From positions 1-58,695 of the forward strand of contig NBMY01000122.1 of the NCBI GenBank assembly GCA_002212985.1: a stretch of 58,695 nucleotides of DNA, read 5' to 3'. Position numbers and translations under genes: made by a program. Of the stretch, positions 34,518-43,714 are shown in pieces. Each line of letters starts with the position of its first letter. Positions within the stretch are counted from its first letter, which is position 1. This stretch comes from Sphingobacteriales bacterium TSM_CSS (GTDB taxonomy: Bacteria > Bacteroidota > Bacteroidia > Chitinophagales > UBA2359). Below the pieces are notes generated by a model. It saw only the letters and a program-made list of their open reading frames with translations. It ran no database searches and had not been told where the DNA came from.

Positions 34518-36452
34518 ATGGCAAAAAGAAAAGAACTTAGAAAAAAACAGGCGCAATCGAATTTAGGCGGCGGCCTGAGTTTGGGCGCCGGCAAACAACT
34601 TTGGTGGGCGCTTGGCGTTATATTGCTGCTTACATTGGCAGTATATGCCCCGCATTTTGGCAACGAACTCATTAACACCTGGGACGACGGTTTGTATATT
34701 ACCGAAAATCCGTTTGTTAAGCAACTGAGCGCCCAAAATTTTAAAACTTGGTTTACCGAACCCATTGCGTCTAACTACCACCCGCTTACCATTATGTCGC
34801 TGGCTATAGACTACCGCATTTCGGAGTTGTCGCCACAGTGGTATCATTTTGTAAGTCTGGTATTTCACCTGTTTAATACCGTATTGGTATTTGTGTTTGT
34901 ACAACTGCTTACTGACCGCAAATACCCGTTTGCGGCCTTGCTTACAGCCGGTGTTTTTGCGTTGCACCCCATGCACGTTGAGTCGGTAGCATGGATATCG
35001 GAAAGAAAAGATGTGCTCTATACGGCGTTTTTTCTGCTTTCGCTTATCAGCTATCTTCAGTACTTAGACAAGGAACGGTCGGTAAAATGGTATGTGCTGT
35101 GTTTTGTGTTTTTTGTGTTGTCGGTACTGTCAAAACCGTCTGCGGTGGTGCTTCCGGTGGTATTGTTGCTGATAGATTATTACAGGGAACGCAACATTTC
35201 GGCCGCCATGTTTGCCGATAAGTTGCTGTTTTTACCCGTTTCGGCGGCGGTGGGTTTGGCCACGGTAAACATACAATCAAAAGATGCCATGCCCGAATTT
35301 GGCCGCTATACTTTTTGGCAGCATATACAGTTTGCCTCGTACAGTTTTATGGCATACATTGGCAAGTTGTTTGCGCCCTTTAACCTGTCGGCATTGCACC
35401 CTTACCCTGCCCTTACCAAAGGCAGCCTTCCCGCCGTTTACCAAATAGCGCCGTTCATTGCCGTTTTGTTTGCTGCTGCCGTTATTTGGAGCGCCCGAAA
35501 AACCAGACTCATTCTGTTTGGCGTGGGTTTTTACGTTATTAATATAGCGCTTGTTTTGCAGTTTTTTGAGGTTGGGCGCGCCATTATTGCCGAGCGCTAT
35601 ACCTATTTGCCCTATGTGGGGTTAACCTTTCCTGTTGCCTTATGGTTAAACAAGTGGTTACAGGAAAAATCGGGGCTTAAAAATACCGTTTACGGGGCTG
35701 CCGGCGTGGTATTGCTGCTGTTTGCCCTGCTTTCGTTTCAACGGGCAAAAGTCTGGAAAAACAGCGAAACCCTTTGGACCGATGTTATTGAAAAATATCC
35801 GCGCTCCGATGTGGCATACGACAACCGTGGGGTATATTACCGAAGCATTAAACAGAACGACAAAGCGCTGAAAGATTATAACAAGGTAATTGAAATTAAC
35901 CCACAATACCCGCTTACCTATAACAACCGCGCCAACATTTATTTTGACCAGGGGAAAGACGACCTTGCCCTGCCCGATTACAACAAAGCCCTTGAACTTG
36001 ACCCCGATAACGTAAAGGCTCTTACCAACCGTGCCCTTATTTACGTGCGTGCCAAACGCTACGACGAAGCCGAGCGCGATTTCACAAAAGCCATTTCGTT
36101 AGACCCCAACTACCCAAGCATTTACTTTAACCGCGGCATTTACTACGACCTTACCGGTCAAAACGACCTGGCGCTGAAAGACTTTGACAAATACCTGCAG
36201 TTAGACCCTAAGCACGACGGCATCTGGAACTCGCGCGGCGTATCGAACCAGAAACTGAACAGGTTTGAAGAATCGGTGGCCGATTTTACCAAAGCTATGC
36301 AGATAAACGGTAAAGTGCCGCAGTATTACCTAAACCGTTCTTACTCTTACAATGCACTAGGCAACAAAGGCGCTGCCCTGCAAGATGCCCTTAAAGCCCA
36401 GCAATTGGGGCTTAAAGTAGATGCCGGTTATTTACAAAACCTGCAAAACTAA
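34518..36452 (+). CDS. TMTC-like membrane glycosyltransferase with TPR tail
   Basis: 644 residues from the ATG at 34518; upstream in-frame starts would add 39 residues of poor character. A short basic start (AKRKELRKKQAQ) precedes about ten membrane helices (about 25-410). The loop FALHPMHVESVAWISERKDV after an early helix, followed by LLSLISYLQYLDKER, is the signature shared with animal TMTC1-4 proteins, GT-C fold O-mannosyltransferases. An early WDDG at about 55 would be the metal or lipid-phosphate-binding acidic motif of GT-C enzymes. Residues about 420-640 hold six or so TPR repeats (e.g. ALKDYNKVIEINPQYPLTYN). Likely extracytoplasmic glycan transfer to proteins; acceptor unknown. Confidence 0.82.
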   Translation: MAKRKELRKKQAQSNLGGGLSLGAGKQLWWALGVILLLTLAVYAPHFGNELINTWDDGLYITENPFVKQLSAQNFKTWFTEPIASNYHPLTIMSLAIDYRISELSPQWYHFVSLVFHLFNTVLVFVFVQLLTDRKYPFAALLTAGVFALHPMHVESVAWISERKDVLYTAFFLLSLISYLQYLDKERSVKWYVLCFVFFVLSVLSKPSAVVLPVVLLLIDYYRERNISAAMFADKLLFLPVSAAVGLATVNIQSKDAMPEFGRYTFWQHIQFASYSFMAYIGKLFAPFNLSALHPYPALTKGSLPAVYQIAPFIAVLFAAAVIWSARKTRLILFGVGFYVINIALVLQFFEVGRAIIAERYTYLPYVGLTFPVALWLNKWLQEKSGLKNTVYGAAGVVLLLFALLSFQRAKVWKNSETLWTDVIEKYPRSDVAYDNRGVYYRSIKQNDKALKDYNKVIEINPQYPLTYNNRANIYFDQGKDDLALPDYNKALELDPDNVKALTNRALIYVRAKRYDEAERDFTKAISLDPNYPSIYFNRGIYYDLTGQNDLALKDFDKYLQLDPKHDGIWNSRGVSNQKLNRFEESVADFTKAMQINGKVPQYYLNRSYSYNALGNKGAALQDALKAQQLGLKVDAGYLQNLQN

Positions 36453-36510
36453 GTCTGCTGCCTGCCTTGCTAAAGTACGCTGAAACAGTATTTTTCTGCT
36501 TCATAGCTTG

Positions 36511-36518
36511 TATATTTG
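36511..36518 (+). promoter_or_regulatory. Putative -7 box TATATTTG of pepT
   Basis: Exact match to TAnnTTTG, 27 bases before the ATG at 36546 and after the end of the preceding gene. Confidence 0.5.
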
Positions 36519-36545
36519 CATCGGTTACCAATCAAAAACAATATT

Positions 36546-37802
36546 ATGTCGTTATCTGCCATAACATACACCGTTTTAGAAAGATTTTTGCGTTACGTTC
36601 AAATAGACACCCAGTCAGATCCGTTATCGGAAACCTACCCTTCTACCGAAAAGCAGAAAAACCTGTCGCGGCTGCTGGTGCAGGAATTGAAAGCAATGGG
36701 CATAACCGATGCCGAAATGGACGAGTGGGGTGTAGTATATGCTACCATACCCGCCAATACCCCTAAAACCGGGGTGCCGGTTATTTGTTTCTGCTCACAT
36801 GTAGATACTGCGCCCGACAGCAGCGGAACCGGCGTAAAACCCATAGTGCATAACAATTACCAAGGGCAGGACCTTGTTTTGCCCGATGACACTACACAGG
36901 TTATCCGCCTGTCTGACCACCCCGAATTGGGCAGCCACCTTGGGCACAGTATAGTTACCGCCAGCGGCACTACCCTGCTTGGCGCAGATAACAAAGCGGG
37001 CGTAGCTGCCATTATGGATGCCGCTTACTTTTTAATAAACAACCCGCAGGTAAAACACGGCGCCATTCGCATATTGTTTACCCCCGATGAAGAAGTGGGG
37101 CATGGTGCCGACAAGGTAAACATGGAAAAATTAGGCGCTCAGTTTGGTTATACTGTTGACGGGCAAACACCCGGTTCCATAGAGTACGAAAATTTTTGCG
37201 CCGATGCCGTGGAAATAACCATTCAGGGCGTAAGCGCACATACCGGCACTGCAAAAGGTAAAATGGAAAATGCCATAAAAATTGCTGCCGCCATTGTTGA
37301 ACGCCTGCCCAAACACCACCTGTCGCCCGAAACCACTGAAATGTACGGCGGGTTTATACACCCCAAAAGTATTAACGGCCTGCTCGAACATGCCTCGCTC
37401 AGTTTTCTGATACGGGATTTTACCGAAGAAGGGCTACACACACACGAAAACCTGCTTCGACAAATTACCGGTTTGGTGATGCAAGATTACCCCAACTCCA
37501 CTTTTGAGTTTAACGTAATTGAACAGTACCGAAACATGAAATCGGTTGTGGACAACTACCCGCAGGTAGTAGCCTATGCCGAAGAAGCCATACGCCGCGC
37601 AGGGCTTACGCCGGTTCGTCACCCCATTCGGGGTGGTACCGATGGTGCAAGACTTTCCTTTATGGGAATGCCCTGCCCCAATTTGTTTGTGGGCGAGTAT
37701 GCTTCACACTCGCGGCAGGAGTGGATTTCGGTGCAGGATATGCAAAAATCGGTAGATACCATAATACACCTGTGCATGGTTTGGGAAGAAAAAACGGCAT
37801 AA
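36546..37802 (+). CDS. pepT: Peptidase T (tripeptide aminopeptidase)
   Basis: 418 residues from the ATG at 36546, the family length. It cleaves the N-terminal residue from tripeptides in the cytoplasm. Zinc ligands of the M20 metallopeptidase fold are visible: CSHVDTAPD (H85, D87), LLGADNKAG, the catalytic TPDEEVGHG, and ASHSRQEW near the end. The dimerisation domain is intact, as in IQGVSAHTGTAKGKMENA and HLSPETTEMYGGFIHP. Convergent with the next gene, which ends 14 bases away. Confidence 0.95.
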   Translation: MSLSAITYTVLERFLRYVQIDTQSDPLSETYPSTEKQKNLSRLLVQELKAMGITDAEMDEWGVVYATIPANTPKTGVPVICFCSHVDTAPDSSGTGVKPIVHNNYQGQDLVLPDDTTQVIRLSDHPELGSHLGHSIVTASGTTLLGADNKAGVAAIMDAAYFLINNPQVKHGAIRILFTPDEEVGHGADKVNMEKLGAQFGYTVDGQTPGSIEYENFCADAVEITIQGVSAHTGTAKGKMENAIKIAAAIVERLPKHHLSPETTEMYGGFIHPKSINGLLEHASLSFLIRDFTEEGLHTHENLLRQITGLVMQDYPNSTFEFNVIEQYRNMKSVVDNYPQVVAYAEEAIRRAGLTPVRHPIRGGTDGARLSFMGMPCPNLFVGEYASHSRQEWISVQDMQKSVDTIIHLCMVWEEKTA

Positions 37803-37816
37803 CCCATAAAAACCGC

Positions 37817-38857
37817 TTACCCTTTTACCTTTACCGCAATTGGCTGCAAGCTGCGCCCCCGCCATGCCAAACTGCCCGGGGTAAGTACCAATATAACCAG
37901 CCCCGCCAATGCAGGCAGCGCCAGGTTTAACACCCAAAGAGTACAGGCAGCCCACAAGATGGCCGCCGGCGAGGTAGTAACAAAACCCAAAAAATACAAA
38001 GCCAGATTGCCCCTAATGCCCAATTCGGCTACCGCAACAGAGGGCACTATTGTTTGTACAAAAAAAATGCTGCCAATAAGCATCCAGCTTTGCGCCCAAG
38101 GCAACGAAATGCCAAATGCACTCAACAAGAGCCAGTACTGAAACAAATACACCAAATACCGTCCCCCCGATAAAACCAGCACAACTGCCAGCGTAGCCCG
38201 GCTTATTTGTTGCAGTGGTTGGGTAAATTGGGCAATAACGGCGGTTTTTCTCCATTTTAGCAGGGCTTTAGGTAACAGGTTCAGCCTGAAAAAGCAATAC
38301 AAAACTACGGCAAACAATACCGGCAATGCTATGGTAGCCACGGTAAACCAAAGTTGCCTGCCTGCCGGAAAAAAGAAATAGCAAAAGGCAACAAACCCCG
38401 ATACACTGCAACCCACATTGGCCAGCAATTGAGCAAAACTGCCCGATAAAGCCATTGCCACTGCCTGCCATTTGTTGGCATATTGCAGGGTAAGAATGCG
38501 GCCGCCGTACTCGCCGGTGCGGTTGGGTGTAATCATGGAAAAAGAAACCCCACATAATACACTGCCCAGTGCATCTTTGAATGCAAGTCTCTCAACAGGC
38601 AACAGCAAACGCTGCCATTTCAGCGCTTCAATGCCCCAGTTTACGCCTACCAGCACCACGGCCGCCAACAAGTATAAAATATGCCGGCCGGCCACGGCCT
38701 GACTGGCGGCTACTCCAAAATCGGTTTTACCTACTTTTCCGGCAAGTTGGTGGTAAAGGGCGTAAAACAACAGCCCGGCAATGAGCAGTTTTACCAAAAA
38801 AGCCCCTATTTTGGGAAAAATTTGAAATAACTGCTGTTTATCTGATAATTTCAACAT
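37817..38857 (-). CDS. Flippase-like integral membrane protein (lysyl-PG synthase membrane-domain family)
   Basis: 346 residues from the ATG at 38857, with about eight membrane helices. The order of motifs fits the UPF0104/AglD family: NWGIEALKWQRLL after an early helix, SMITPNRTGEYGGR in the first loop, and VAELGIRGNLALYFLG late. The family includes the flippase half of MprF and many proteins of unknown role that handle lipid-linked substrates. No synthase domain is fused. Starting 101 bases from ruvC on the other strand. Substrate unknown. Confidence 0.83.
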   Translation of the reverse strand: MLKLSDKQQLFQIFPKIGAFLVKLLIAGLLFYALYHQLAGKVGKTDFGVAASQAVAGRHILYLLAAVVLVGVNWGIEALKWQRLLLPVERLAFKDALGSVLCGVSFSMITPNRTGEYGGRILTLQYANKWQAVAMALSGSFAQLLANVGCSVSGFVAFCYFFFPAGRQLWFTVATIALPVLFAVVLYCFFRLNLLPKALLKWRKTAVIAQFTQPLQQISRATLAVVLVLSGGRYLVYLFQYWLLLSAFGISLPWAQSWMLIGSIFFVQTIVPSVAVAELGIRGNLALYFLGFVTTSPAAILWAACTLWVLNLALPALAGLVILVLTPGSLAWRGRSLQPIAVKVKG

Positions 38858-38958
38858 TTTGACAACGCATCGGGTTAAACAATAACAGCACACAGGCATG
38901 TACTTGCAGTTGTGCTATCTCCTTTCGCTTATCTGTACCTTTTAACACCTGTATTCCT

Positions 38959-39540
38959 TTGAGCAAACCCGTTAAAATACTTGGCATAGACCCCGGCACA
39001 ACCGTATTGGGGTATTCGGTTATTGAACTGAAGGACAAAAATATACAATTACTCAGTCTTGGCGTAGTACAACTCAATAAATGTGCAGGACATTACAACA
39101 AATTGAAACGAATATTTGAAAAAACCACCTTTTTGCTGGAGCATTACCTGCCCGATGAAGTGGCCGTTGAAGCGCCGTTTTACGGTAAAAACGTGCAGTC
39201 TATGCTTAAATTAGGCAGAGCACAGGGGGTGGTAATTACAGCCGCCATGCTCAAAAACCTGCCTGTAACAGAGTACTCGCCGCGCAAAATAAAGCAGTCT
39301 ATAACCGGCAATGGCAGCAGTTCTAAACAGCAGGTGTCGGCTATGTTGCAGAAAATGCTGCATTTAGATACCGTGCCGCGCTATTTTGATGCTACCGATG
39401 CCTTGGCCGTGGCTTTTTGTCACCAGTTGCAAATGGGTTCGCCGTTAGCAAAAGCCTCAAAAGCTACTGGCGGCGGCAGCGCCCCTAAAGACTGGAAATC
39501 TTTTTTACAGGAAAATCCCGACAGGCTGAAAAAACCATAA
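38959..39540 (+). CDS. ruvC: Holliday junction resolvase RuvC
   Basis: 193 residues from a TTG start at 38959; no ATG in frame fits nearby. RuvC cuts four-way junctions in the RuvABC complex during recombinational repair. The metal-binding acidic residues are present: D11 in ILGIDPGTT, E71 in VEAPFYGKN, and D144 and D147 in FDATDALAVAFCH. The tail after about 165 is an ordinary extension. ruvA and ruvB are not in this window. moaA follows after about 45 bases on the same strand. Confidence 0.95.
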   Translation: MSKPVKILGIDPGTTVLGYSVIELKDKNIQLLSLGVVQLNKCAGHYNKLKRIFEKTTFLLEHYLPDEVAVEAPFYGKNVQSMLKLGRAQGVVITAAMLKNLPVTEYSPRKIKQSITGNGSSSKQQVSAMLQKMLHLDTVPRYFDATDALAVAFCHQLQMGSPLAKASKATGGGSAPKDWKSFLQENPDRLKKP

Positions 39541-39584
39541 CCATTTTTTGTATTTTGTGCCTTAACCAAAGTTTCCCTTTTACC

Positions 39585-40565
39585 ATGCTAACCGATGGTT
39601 TTAATCGCCCGCATAACTACCTGCGCATTTCGCTTACCGATAACTGCAATTTCAGGTGTACCTACTGTATGCCGCATGAAAACATGAGTTTTATGCCTTC
39701 GGCACACTTGATGCAGCAAGACGAAATTGACCATATTGCCGGTATTTTTGTGCAATTGGGCGTAAATAAAATAAGGCTTACCGGCGGCGAACCTTTAGTG
39801 CGCAAAGATGCCGCCGCCATTATGGAAAAACTGGCAAAGTATAACACTACGCTTACACTTACCACCAATGGGGTTAGGGTACATGAGTTTCTGGAGGTAT
39901 TCAAAAAAAACGGCATTACCTCGGTAAACGTAAGCCTCGACACATTAGACACGCAAAAATTTGCCCGAATAACCCGCCGAAACGAGTTTAACCGTGTTTG
40001 GAAAAACATAGAACTGCTGTTGCAAAACGGTTTTAAGGTAAAGGTAAATATGGTGGTTATGAAAGGGGTAAACGAGTTTGAAATTCCCGATTTTGTAGCC
40101 CTAACCCGAAACCTTCCGCTGCATGTTCGGTTTATTGAGTTTATGCCTTTTAGCGGCAACAAGTGGAACGGGCAGAGCGTGTTTACCTATGCTCAAATGT
40201 TGGAACTCATTGCCGGGCATTACCACTTTACCCCGCTTGCCGGCCACCCAAATGATACCGCAAAAAAATTTAAAATTCCTGAACACAAGGGTACTTTTGC
40301 CGTTATCAGCACCGTAACCGCACCGTTTTGTGCCACTTGCAACCGCATGAGGCTCACCGCCGACGGTAAAATGAAAAATTGCCTTTTTTCTGCCGGCGAA
40401 ACCGACATTTTAGGTGCATTGAGAAGCGGCGCCGATATAGTGCCGCTTATACAAACCTGCCTGTTACATAAAGAAGCCGACCGCGGCGGGCAGTTTACCG
40501 ACTCTTTTGAAGATCTGAACGCCGCCACCATGAAAAACCGCAGCATGATTGCCATTGGAGGCTAA
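39585..40565 (+). CDS. moaA: GTP 3',8-cyclase MoaA, molybdenum cofactor biosynthesis
   Basis: 326 residues from the ATG at 39585; an ATG at 39555 in the same frame would add 10 residues not typical of the family. The radical SAM cluster is C21, C25 and C28 (CNFRCTYC). IRLTGGEPLVRKD follows. The second cluster that binds GTP lies in CATCNRMRLTADGKMKNC. The protein ends with the double glycine (IAIGG) required for activity. MoaA starts cofactor synthesis from GTP, with MoaC, which is not in the window. A strong terminator follows at 40571. The presence of molybdenum cofactor synthesis suits the formate-dehydrogenase-like flavoprotein at 321. Confidence 0.97.
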   Translation: MLTDGFNRPHNYLRISLTDNCNFRCTYCMPHENMSFMPSAHLMQQDEIDHIAGIFVQLGVNKIRLTGGEPLVRKDAAAIMEKLAKYNTTLTLTTNGVRVHEFLEVFKKNGITSVNVSLDTLDTQKFARITRRNEFNRVWKNIELLLQNGFKVKVNMVVMKGVNEFEIPDFVALTRNLPLHVRFIEFMPFSGNKWNGQSVFTYAQMLELIAGHYHFTPLAGHPNDTAKKFKIPEHKGTFAVISTVTAPFCATCNRMRLTADGKMKNCLFSAGETDILGALRSGADIVPLIQTCLLHKEADRGGQFTDSFEDLNAATMKNRSMIAIGG

Positions 40566-40570
40566 AAAAT

Positions 40571-40626
40571 AACCCGCCCCGGCTTATAATTGCTTTTAGC
40601 GGGGCGGGTTAAATTCGATTTTTTTT
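40571..40626 (+). terminator. Intrinsic terminator after moaA
   Basis: AACCCGCCCCG (40571-40581) pairs perfectly with CGGGGCGGGTT (40600-40610), 11 base pairs with an 18-base loop. A run of eight T follows after a short spacer at about 40619-40626. It sits 5 bases after the moaA stop and between convergent genes, so it may also serve the gene at 40664 on the minus strand. Confidence 0.88.
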
Positions 40627-40663
40627 CAGGCGCTTGTTTTTTTAGAATATTTTTCGGGCGGTT

Positions 40664-42412
40664 TTATTTTAGGGTAGAAGCTTTTTTCACCAGTTCAACA
40701 AATTCCTTACGGTAACCGTCTGCATCAGTATCTTGCCCCTGTTTGGCCATTTCCAAAACTGCCTCATAAGTAGAAGCGCCTTTGAACTTTGAATTGCGCA
40801 GCAACATGCCAAAAGTAGCAACCGAAGCGGCAAAGGTAAAGTTATTGGTATATTTGCCCACTTGCGCGGTGTTTACCGGGTGTTCAAGCAGCAGGCTGTT
40901 ATCTTGCTGCGGCGGTTTGTAGCGGAATTTAACCGTCATTAGTTCGTTGCTGTTAAGGGCAGTGGGTTTAATTTCTGTATTTTGGTATTTAAGCGGGTCA
41001 ATTTTTGGCGAAACGGGTGCATTTGCCTGTGCAGGTACCAACTCATACAATGCAGTTACCGAATGCCCGGCACCCAGTTCGCCGGCATCTTTGGTATCGT
41101 CGTTAAAATCTTCGGCATTGAGCATACGGTTTTCGTAACCTATCAGGCGGTACTGCGCCACACGGGCGGGGTTAAACTCAACCTGAATTTTTACATCTTT
41201 GGCAATGGTAAACAAGGTGGCTCCCAATTCGTTTACCAGCACTTTTTTTGCTTCGGGCAAATCATCAATATAGGCATAGTTGCCGTTGCCTTTATCGGCC
41301 AGCAGTTCCATTTTGGAGTCTTTGTAGTTGCCCATTCCAAAGCCCAAAACGGTAAGGTAAATGCCGGTGTTTCTTTTTTGTTCAATAAGTCGGGTCATTT
41401 CGGCATCTGAAGAAGCGCCAACGTTAAAATCGCCATCGGTTGCCAAAATAACGCGGTTGTTGGCATTTTTGTCAAACTGTTGTTGTGCTGTTTTATAGGC
41501 CAGTTCAATGCCCTCGCCGCCTGCCGTTGAGCCGCCGGCTTCTAAACGGTCTAAAGCAGCCAATATGGTTTCTTTTTGGTTTCCGGGGGTAGGCTCCAAT
41601 ACCACGCCTGCGGCACCGGCATATACTACCAGAGCTACTTTATCTTGCGGGCGCAATTGTCCGGTAAGAAGGCTAAATGCGTTTTTAAGCAGCGGCAGTT
41701 TGTTGTAACTGCCCATTGAACCCGAAACATCAATTAAAAAGGTGAGGCGGTTGGGCGGCAGGTCTGCCATGTCAATTTTTTTGCCCTGCAACCCCACCAA
41801 TGCCAGATAGTTGTTGGCGTTCCATGGGCATTCGCCCAACTCTACGGTTATAGAAAACGGATCTTTACCGTTGGGTTGCGGGTAGTTGTAGGTAAAGTAG
41901 TTTACCATTTCTTCAATGCGAACGGCATCGGCGGGCGGCAGTTGCCCGTTGTTTATAAAGCGGCGCACATTGCTGTATGATGCCTTGTCAACATCAATGC
42001 TAAAGGTAGAAAGGGGCGCTTCGGCAGCATTTTTAAAGTCGTTTTCCTGTATGTAGTTGTAGGCTTCGGTGTTGCCTTCTTCTTCAAAAGATTGCATATT
42101 GCCGCCTTTTGGTTTTTCTTTTTGATAAACACCGGCAGCCGAATAGGTATTTAAATTAATGCTATTTAGTGTTTGATGGGATTCGGCTGGATGGTATTGT
42201 GGCGGTGGTGAAAATGCCGGTGCTGAGGTTGATTTATTTTCAATAGTAGCGGGGCTATTATTGTATTGGTATTTACTTAGGTCATCTCTTTCAGTAAGGG
42301 GTGGCGGTGGGGCATAGGTAATTTGTTTTGAGTTTTTCTGGGCGCAGGCATTGGCAAGCATTAATAAGATAAAGCAAGCGAAATAAGCAACAAAGGTTTG
42401 AAGGTTTTTCAT
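40664..42412 (-). CDS. von Willebrand factor A-domain lipoprotein (YfbK family)
   Basis: 582 residues. A lipoprotein signal ends at C23 (LANAC). A low-complexity region (about 25-135, rich in P, Y, N) precedes a conserved N-terminal domain containing FSIDVDKASYSNVRRFIN, the von Willebrand A domain (about 223-400) with the metal-ion site FLIDVSGSMGSY and ATDGDFNVG, and the C-terminal DUF3520 domain (about 400-580). This is the YfbK layout. The A domain usually binds a protein partner. The role of YfbK proteins is poorly known; envelope association is likely. It stands alone between a terminator and a spacer. Confidence 0.9.
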   Translation of the reverse strand: MKNLQTFVAYFACFILLMLANACAQKNSKQITYAPPPPLTERDDLSKYQYNNSPATIENKSTSAPAFSPPPQYHPAESHQTLNSINLNTYSAAGVYQKEKPKGGNMQSFEEEGNTEAYNYIQENDFKNAAEAPLSTFSIDVDKASYSNVRRFINNGQLPPADAVRIEEMVNYFTYNYPQPNGKDPFSITVELGECPWNANNYLALVGLQGKKIDMADLPPNRLTFLIDVSGSMGSYNKLPLLKNAFSLLTGQLRPQDKVALVVYAGAAGVVLEPTPGNQKETILAALDRLEAGGSTAGGEGIELAYKTAQQQFDKNANNRVILATDGDFNVGASSDAEMTRLIEQKRNTGIYLTVLGFGMGNYKDSKMELLADKGNGNYAYIDDLPEAKKVLVNELGATLFTIAKDVKIQVEFNPARVAQYRLIGYENRMLNAEDFNDDTKDAGELGAGHSVTALYELVPAQANAPVSPKIDPLKYQNTEIKPTALNSNELMTVKFRYKPPQQDNSLLLEHPVNTAQVGKYTNNFTFAASVATFGMLLRNSKFKGASTYEAVLEMAKQGQDTDADGYRKEFVELVKKASTLK

Positions 42413-42532
42413 AGCACTTGTTTTTGGCTTTTTAGTAAATGGAATTTTGTTCTTACTTTTACAGATGCCTAAAAACGCCGTGCGTGTGTCTGGGGTGGTA
42501 ATTTTTTTTAACCGTTAGAAAAAACAAAGCCA

Positions 42533-42559
42533 CCATCCTGTTTAAGGTGGCGGCTTTGT
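42533..42559 (-). terminator. Terminator after the 28-residue peptide gene
   Basis: On the minus strand ACAAAGCCGCCACCTT pairs with AGGATGGTGGCTTTGT (one G-T and a few weak pairs), followed directly by TTTTTT. The hairpin starts about 30 bases after the stop codon of the gene at 42591. Confidence 0.75.
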
Positions 42560-42590
42560 TTGTAAAATGCGGTTTAATTGTTGCTGCGTA

Positions 42591-42677
42591 TTAAACGCGC
42601 GGCTTGCTTAACTTGGCAAGCGCAACAATAATGCCTATTAAAGCAGGCAAACCAAGGGCTAAAAGATAGAATATCAT
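42591..42677 (-). CDS. Tiny membrane protein, 28 residues
   Basis: ATG at 42677 to TAA at 42591. The peptide starts MIFYLLALGLPALIGIIVAL and closes with the basic tail AKLSKPRV, i.e. one membrane helix with a positive C-terminus, so the C-terminal end is probably cytoplasmic. A TAnnTTTG box (TAACTTTG) lies 48 bases upstream at 42732-42725 and a strong hairpin-T6 terminator follows, so this is a complete transcription unit. It is too short for usual gene finders and I know no family name. Different in sequence from the other tiny membrane peptide at 15757. Confidence 0.6.
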   Translation of the reverse strand: MIFYLLALGLPALIGIIVALAKLSKPRV

Positions 42678-42724
42678 AGCAGTTGTTTTTTGATGATGAT
42701 GGATAAAAAACAAAAATGCAGTGG

Positions 42725-42732
42725 CAAAGTTA
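42725..42732 (-). promoter_or_regulatory. Putative -7 box TAACTTTG of the 28-residue peptide gene
   Basis: Exact match to TAnnTTTG on the minus strand, 48 bases before the ATG at 42677. No well-placed TTTG was found at -33. Confidence 0.5.
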
Positions 42733-42962
42733 TAAAAAAAGCACAAAAAAAACCGGCAAGCTGCCAAAAAATTACCTCGATGCCTATTTGCACAACCAAT
42801 TTGTGTTGATAGTTATGATAAATTTGCCTCCGAAGCATAATATGCTTACCGGTTTATGCCACTAAGACATCATAATACAAAGGTTTAATTTGTATTTATA
42901 CTCGTGTATAACTTGGCTTTTTAACCGCAATAGACGCAATGTATTTCACAAGGCTCGCAAAG

Positions 42963-43235
42963 TTATTTTTCGGTGTTGTTAACGCCCTGCATTAGGTAGG
43001 GCTTTGCGCAACGTTGAACTTTAAGAGCAGGGTGCAACCCATACTTTACAAAGGAAAAAACACAAAAAAAGACGAACTGCCGGTTAATTGTAAAGCACCC
43101 CCCGAATGAGTTGGGCATTACAGGCATTGGAATGTTGCTTTGGCCGGTGAGTTGGGAAAAATGCTTTGTTAAATTCATGGAAGTAAAACCGACGGGTACA
43201 AAAGCCAGTAATTTTAAAAACGTTTTGCGTTTCAT
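42963..43235 (-). pseudogene. Truncated LigB-type (4,5-DOPA dioxygenase-like) gene fragment
   Basis: 90 residues. Only the first about 40 residues (MKRKTFLKLLAFVPVGFTSM... to IPMPV) look like the N-terminus of Bacteroidota YgiD-type extradiol dioxygenases, where the text continues LFIGHGSPMNAI. Here the frame goes on as unrelated sequence, without the histidine motif, and the other two minus-strand frames do not carry it either. So this is a remnant after a deletion. The ATG overlaps the stop codon of the upstream GNAT gene (ATGA), which suggests an old operon. Family identification is from memory. Confidence 0.45.
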
Positions 43236-43714
43236 AAAGGTTGCTGCTCTGTTGTGTGGTTGTAAACAAGCGGGTTATGCTTTTCCATAATTCGGGACGG
43301 GTTTGCCAGTGGGGTAAATCCGTATTGTGCATATAGGGTTTGCGCATCGGCAGTGGCCAGCATCCATCGGCGCAGTTGTTGCAGTTGCGGGTATTGGGTT
43401 ATTACCTGCATTAACCATTTCGACAATCCAAGCCCTCTGAAGGGTGGTAAAATAAACACATCGGCAAGGTAAGCAAAGGTGGTAAAATCTGTGATTACCC
43501 TTGCAAAACCCACTTGTTTGGCATGGTAGTACAAGCCAAAACACAAAGAGTGGTCAATAGACTGCTGCACCGTTTCTAACGATATGTTTTTAGCCCAATA
43601 GGAATGGTGGCATAAAAAATGGTGTATGGTACAAACTTGCAGGCGCAGCTTATTGGTGCTTATGGTATAGCTGCCGTTTATTACTTCGGTAAAGGGTGGT
43701 GTAGGGTGGCACAT
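43232..43714 (-). CDS. GNAT family N-acetyltransferase
   Basis: 160 residues. The GNAT core is recognised from VGFARVITDFTTFAYLADVF, the acetyl-CoA-binding signature LPPFRGLGLSKWLMQVI (R/Q-x-x-G-x-G/A loop) and the late LYAQYGFTPLANPSRIM strand. The closest type in memory is the small Bacteroidota group with 'TLYAQYGF' tails. The substrate cannot be told. The C-terminal stop overlaps the start of the dioxygenase remnant by four bases. Confidence 0.88.
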   Translation of the reverse strand: MCHPTPPFTEVINGSYTISTNKLRLQVCTIHHFLCHHSYWAKNISLETVQQSIDHSLCFGLYYHAKQVGFARVITDFTTFAYLADVFILPPFRGLGLSKWLMQVITQYPQLQQLRRWMLATADAQTLYAQYGFTPLANPSRIMEKHNPLVYNHTTEQQPL

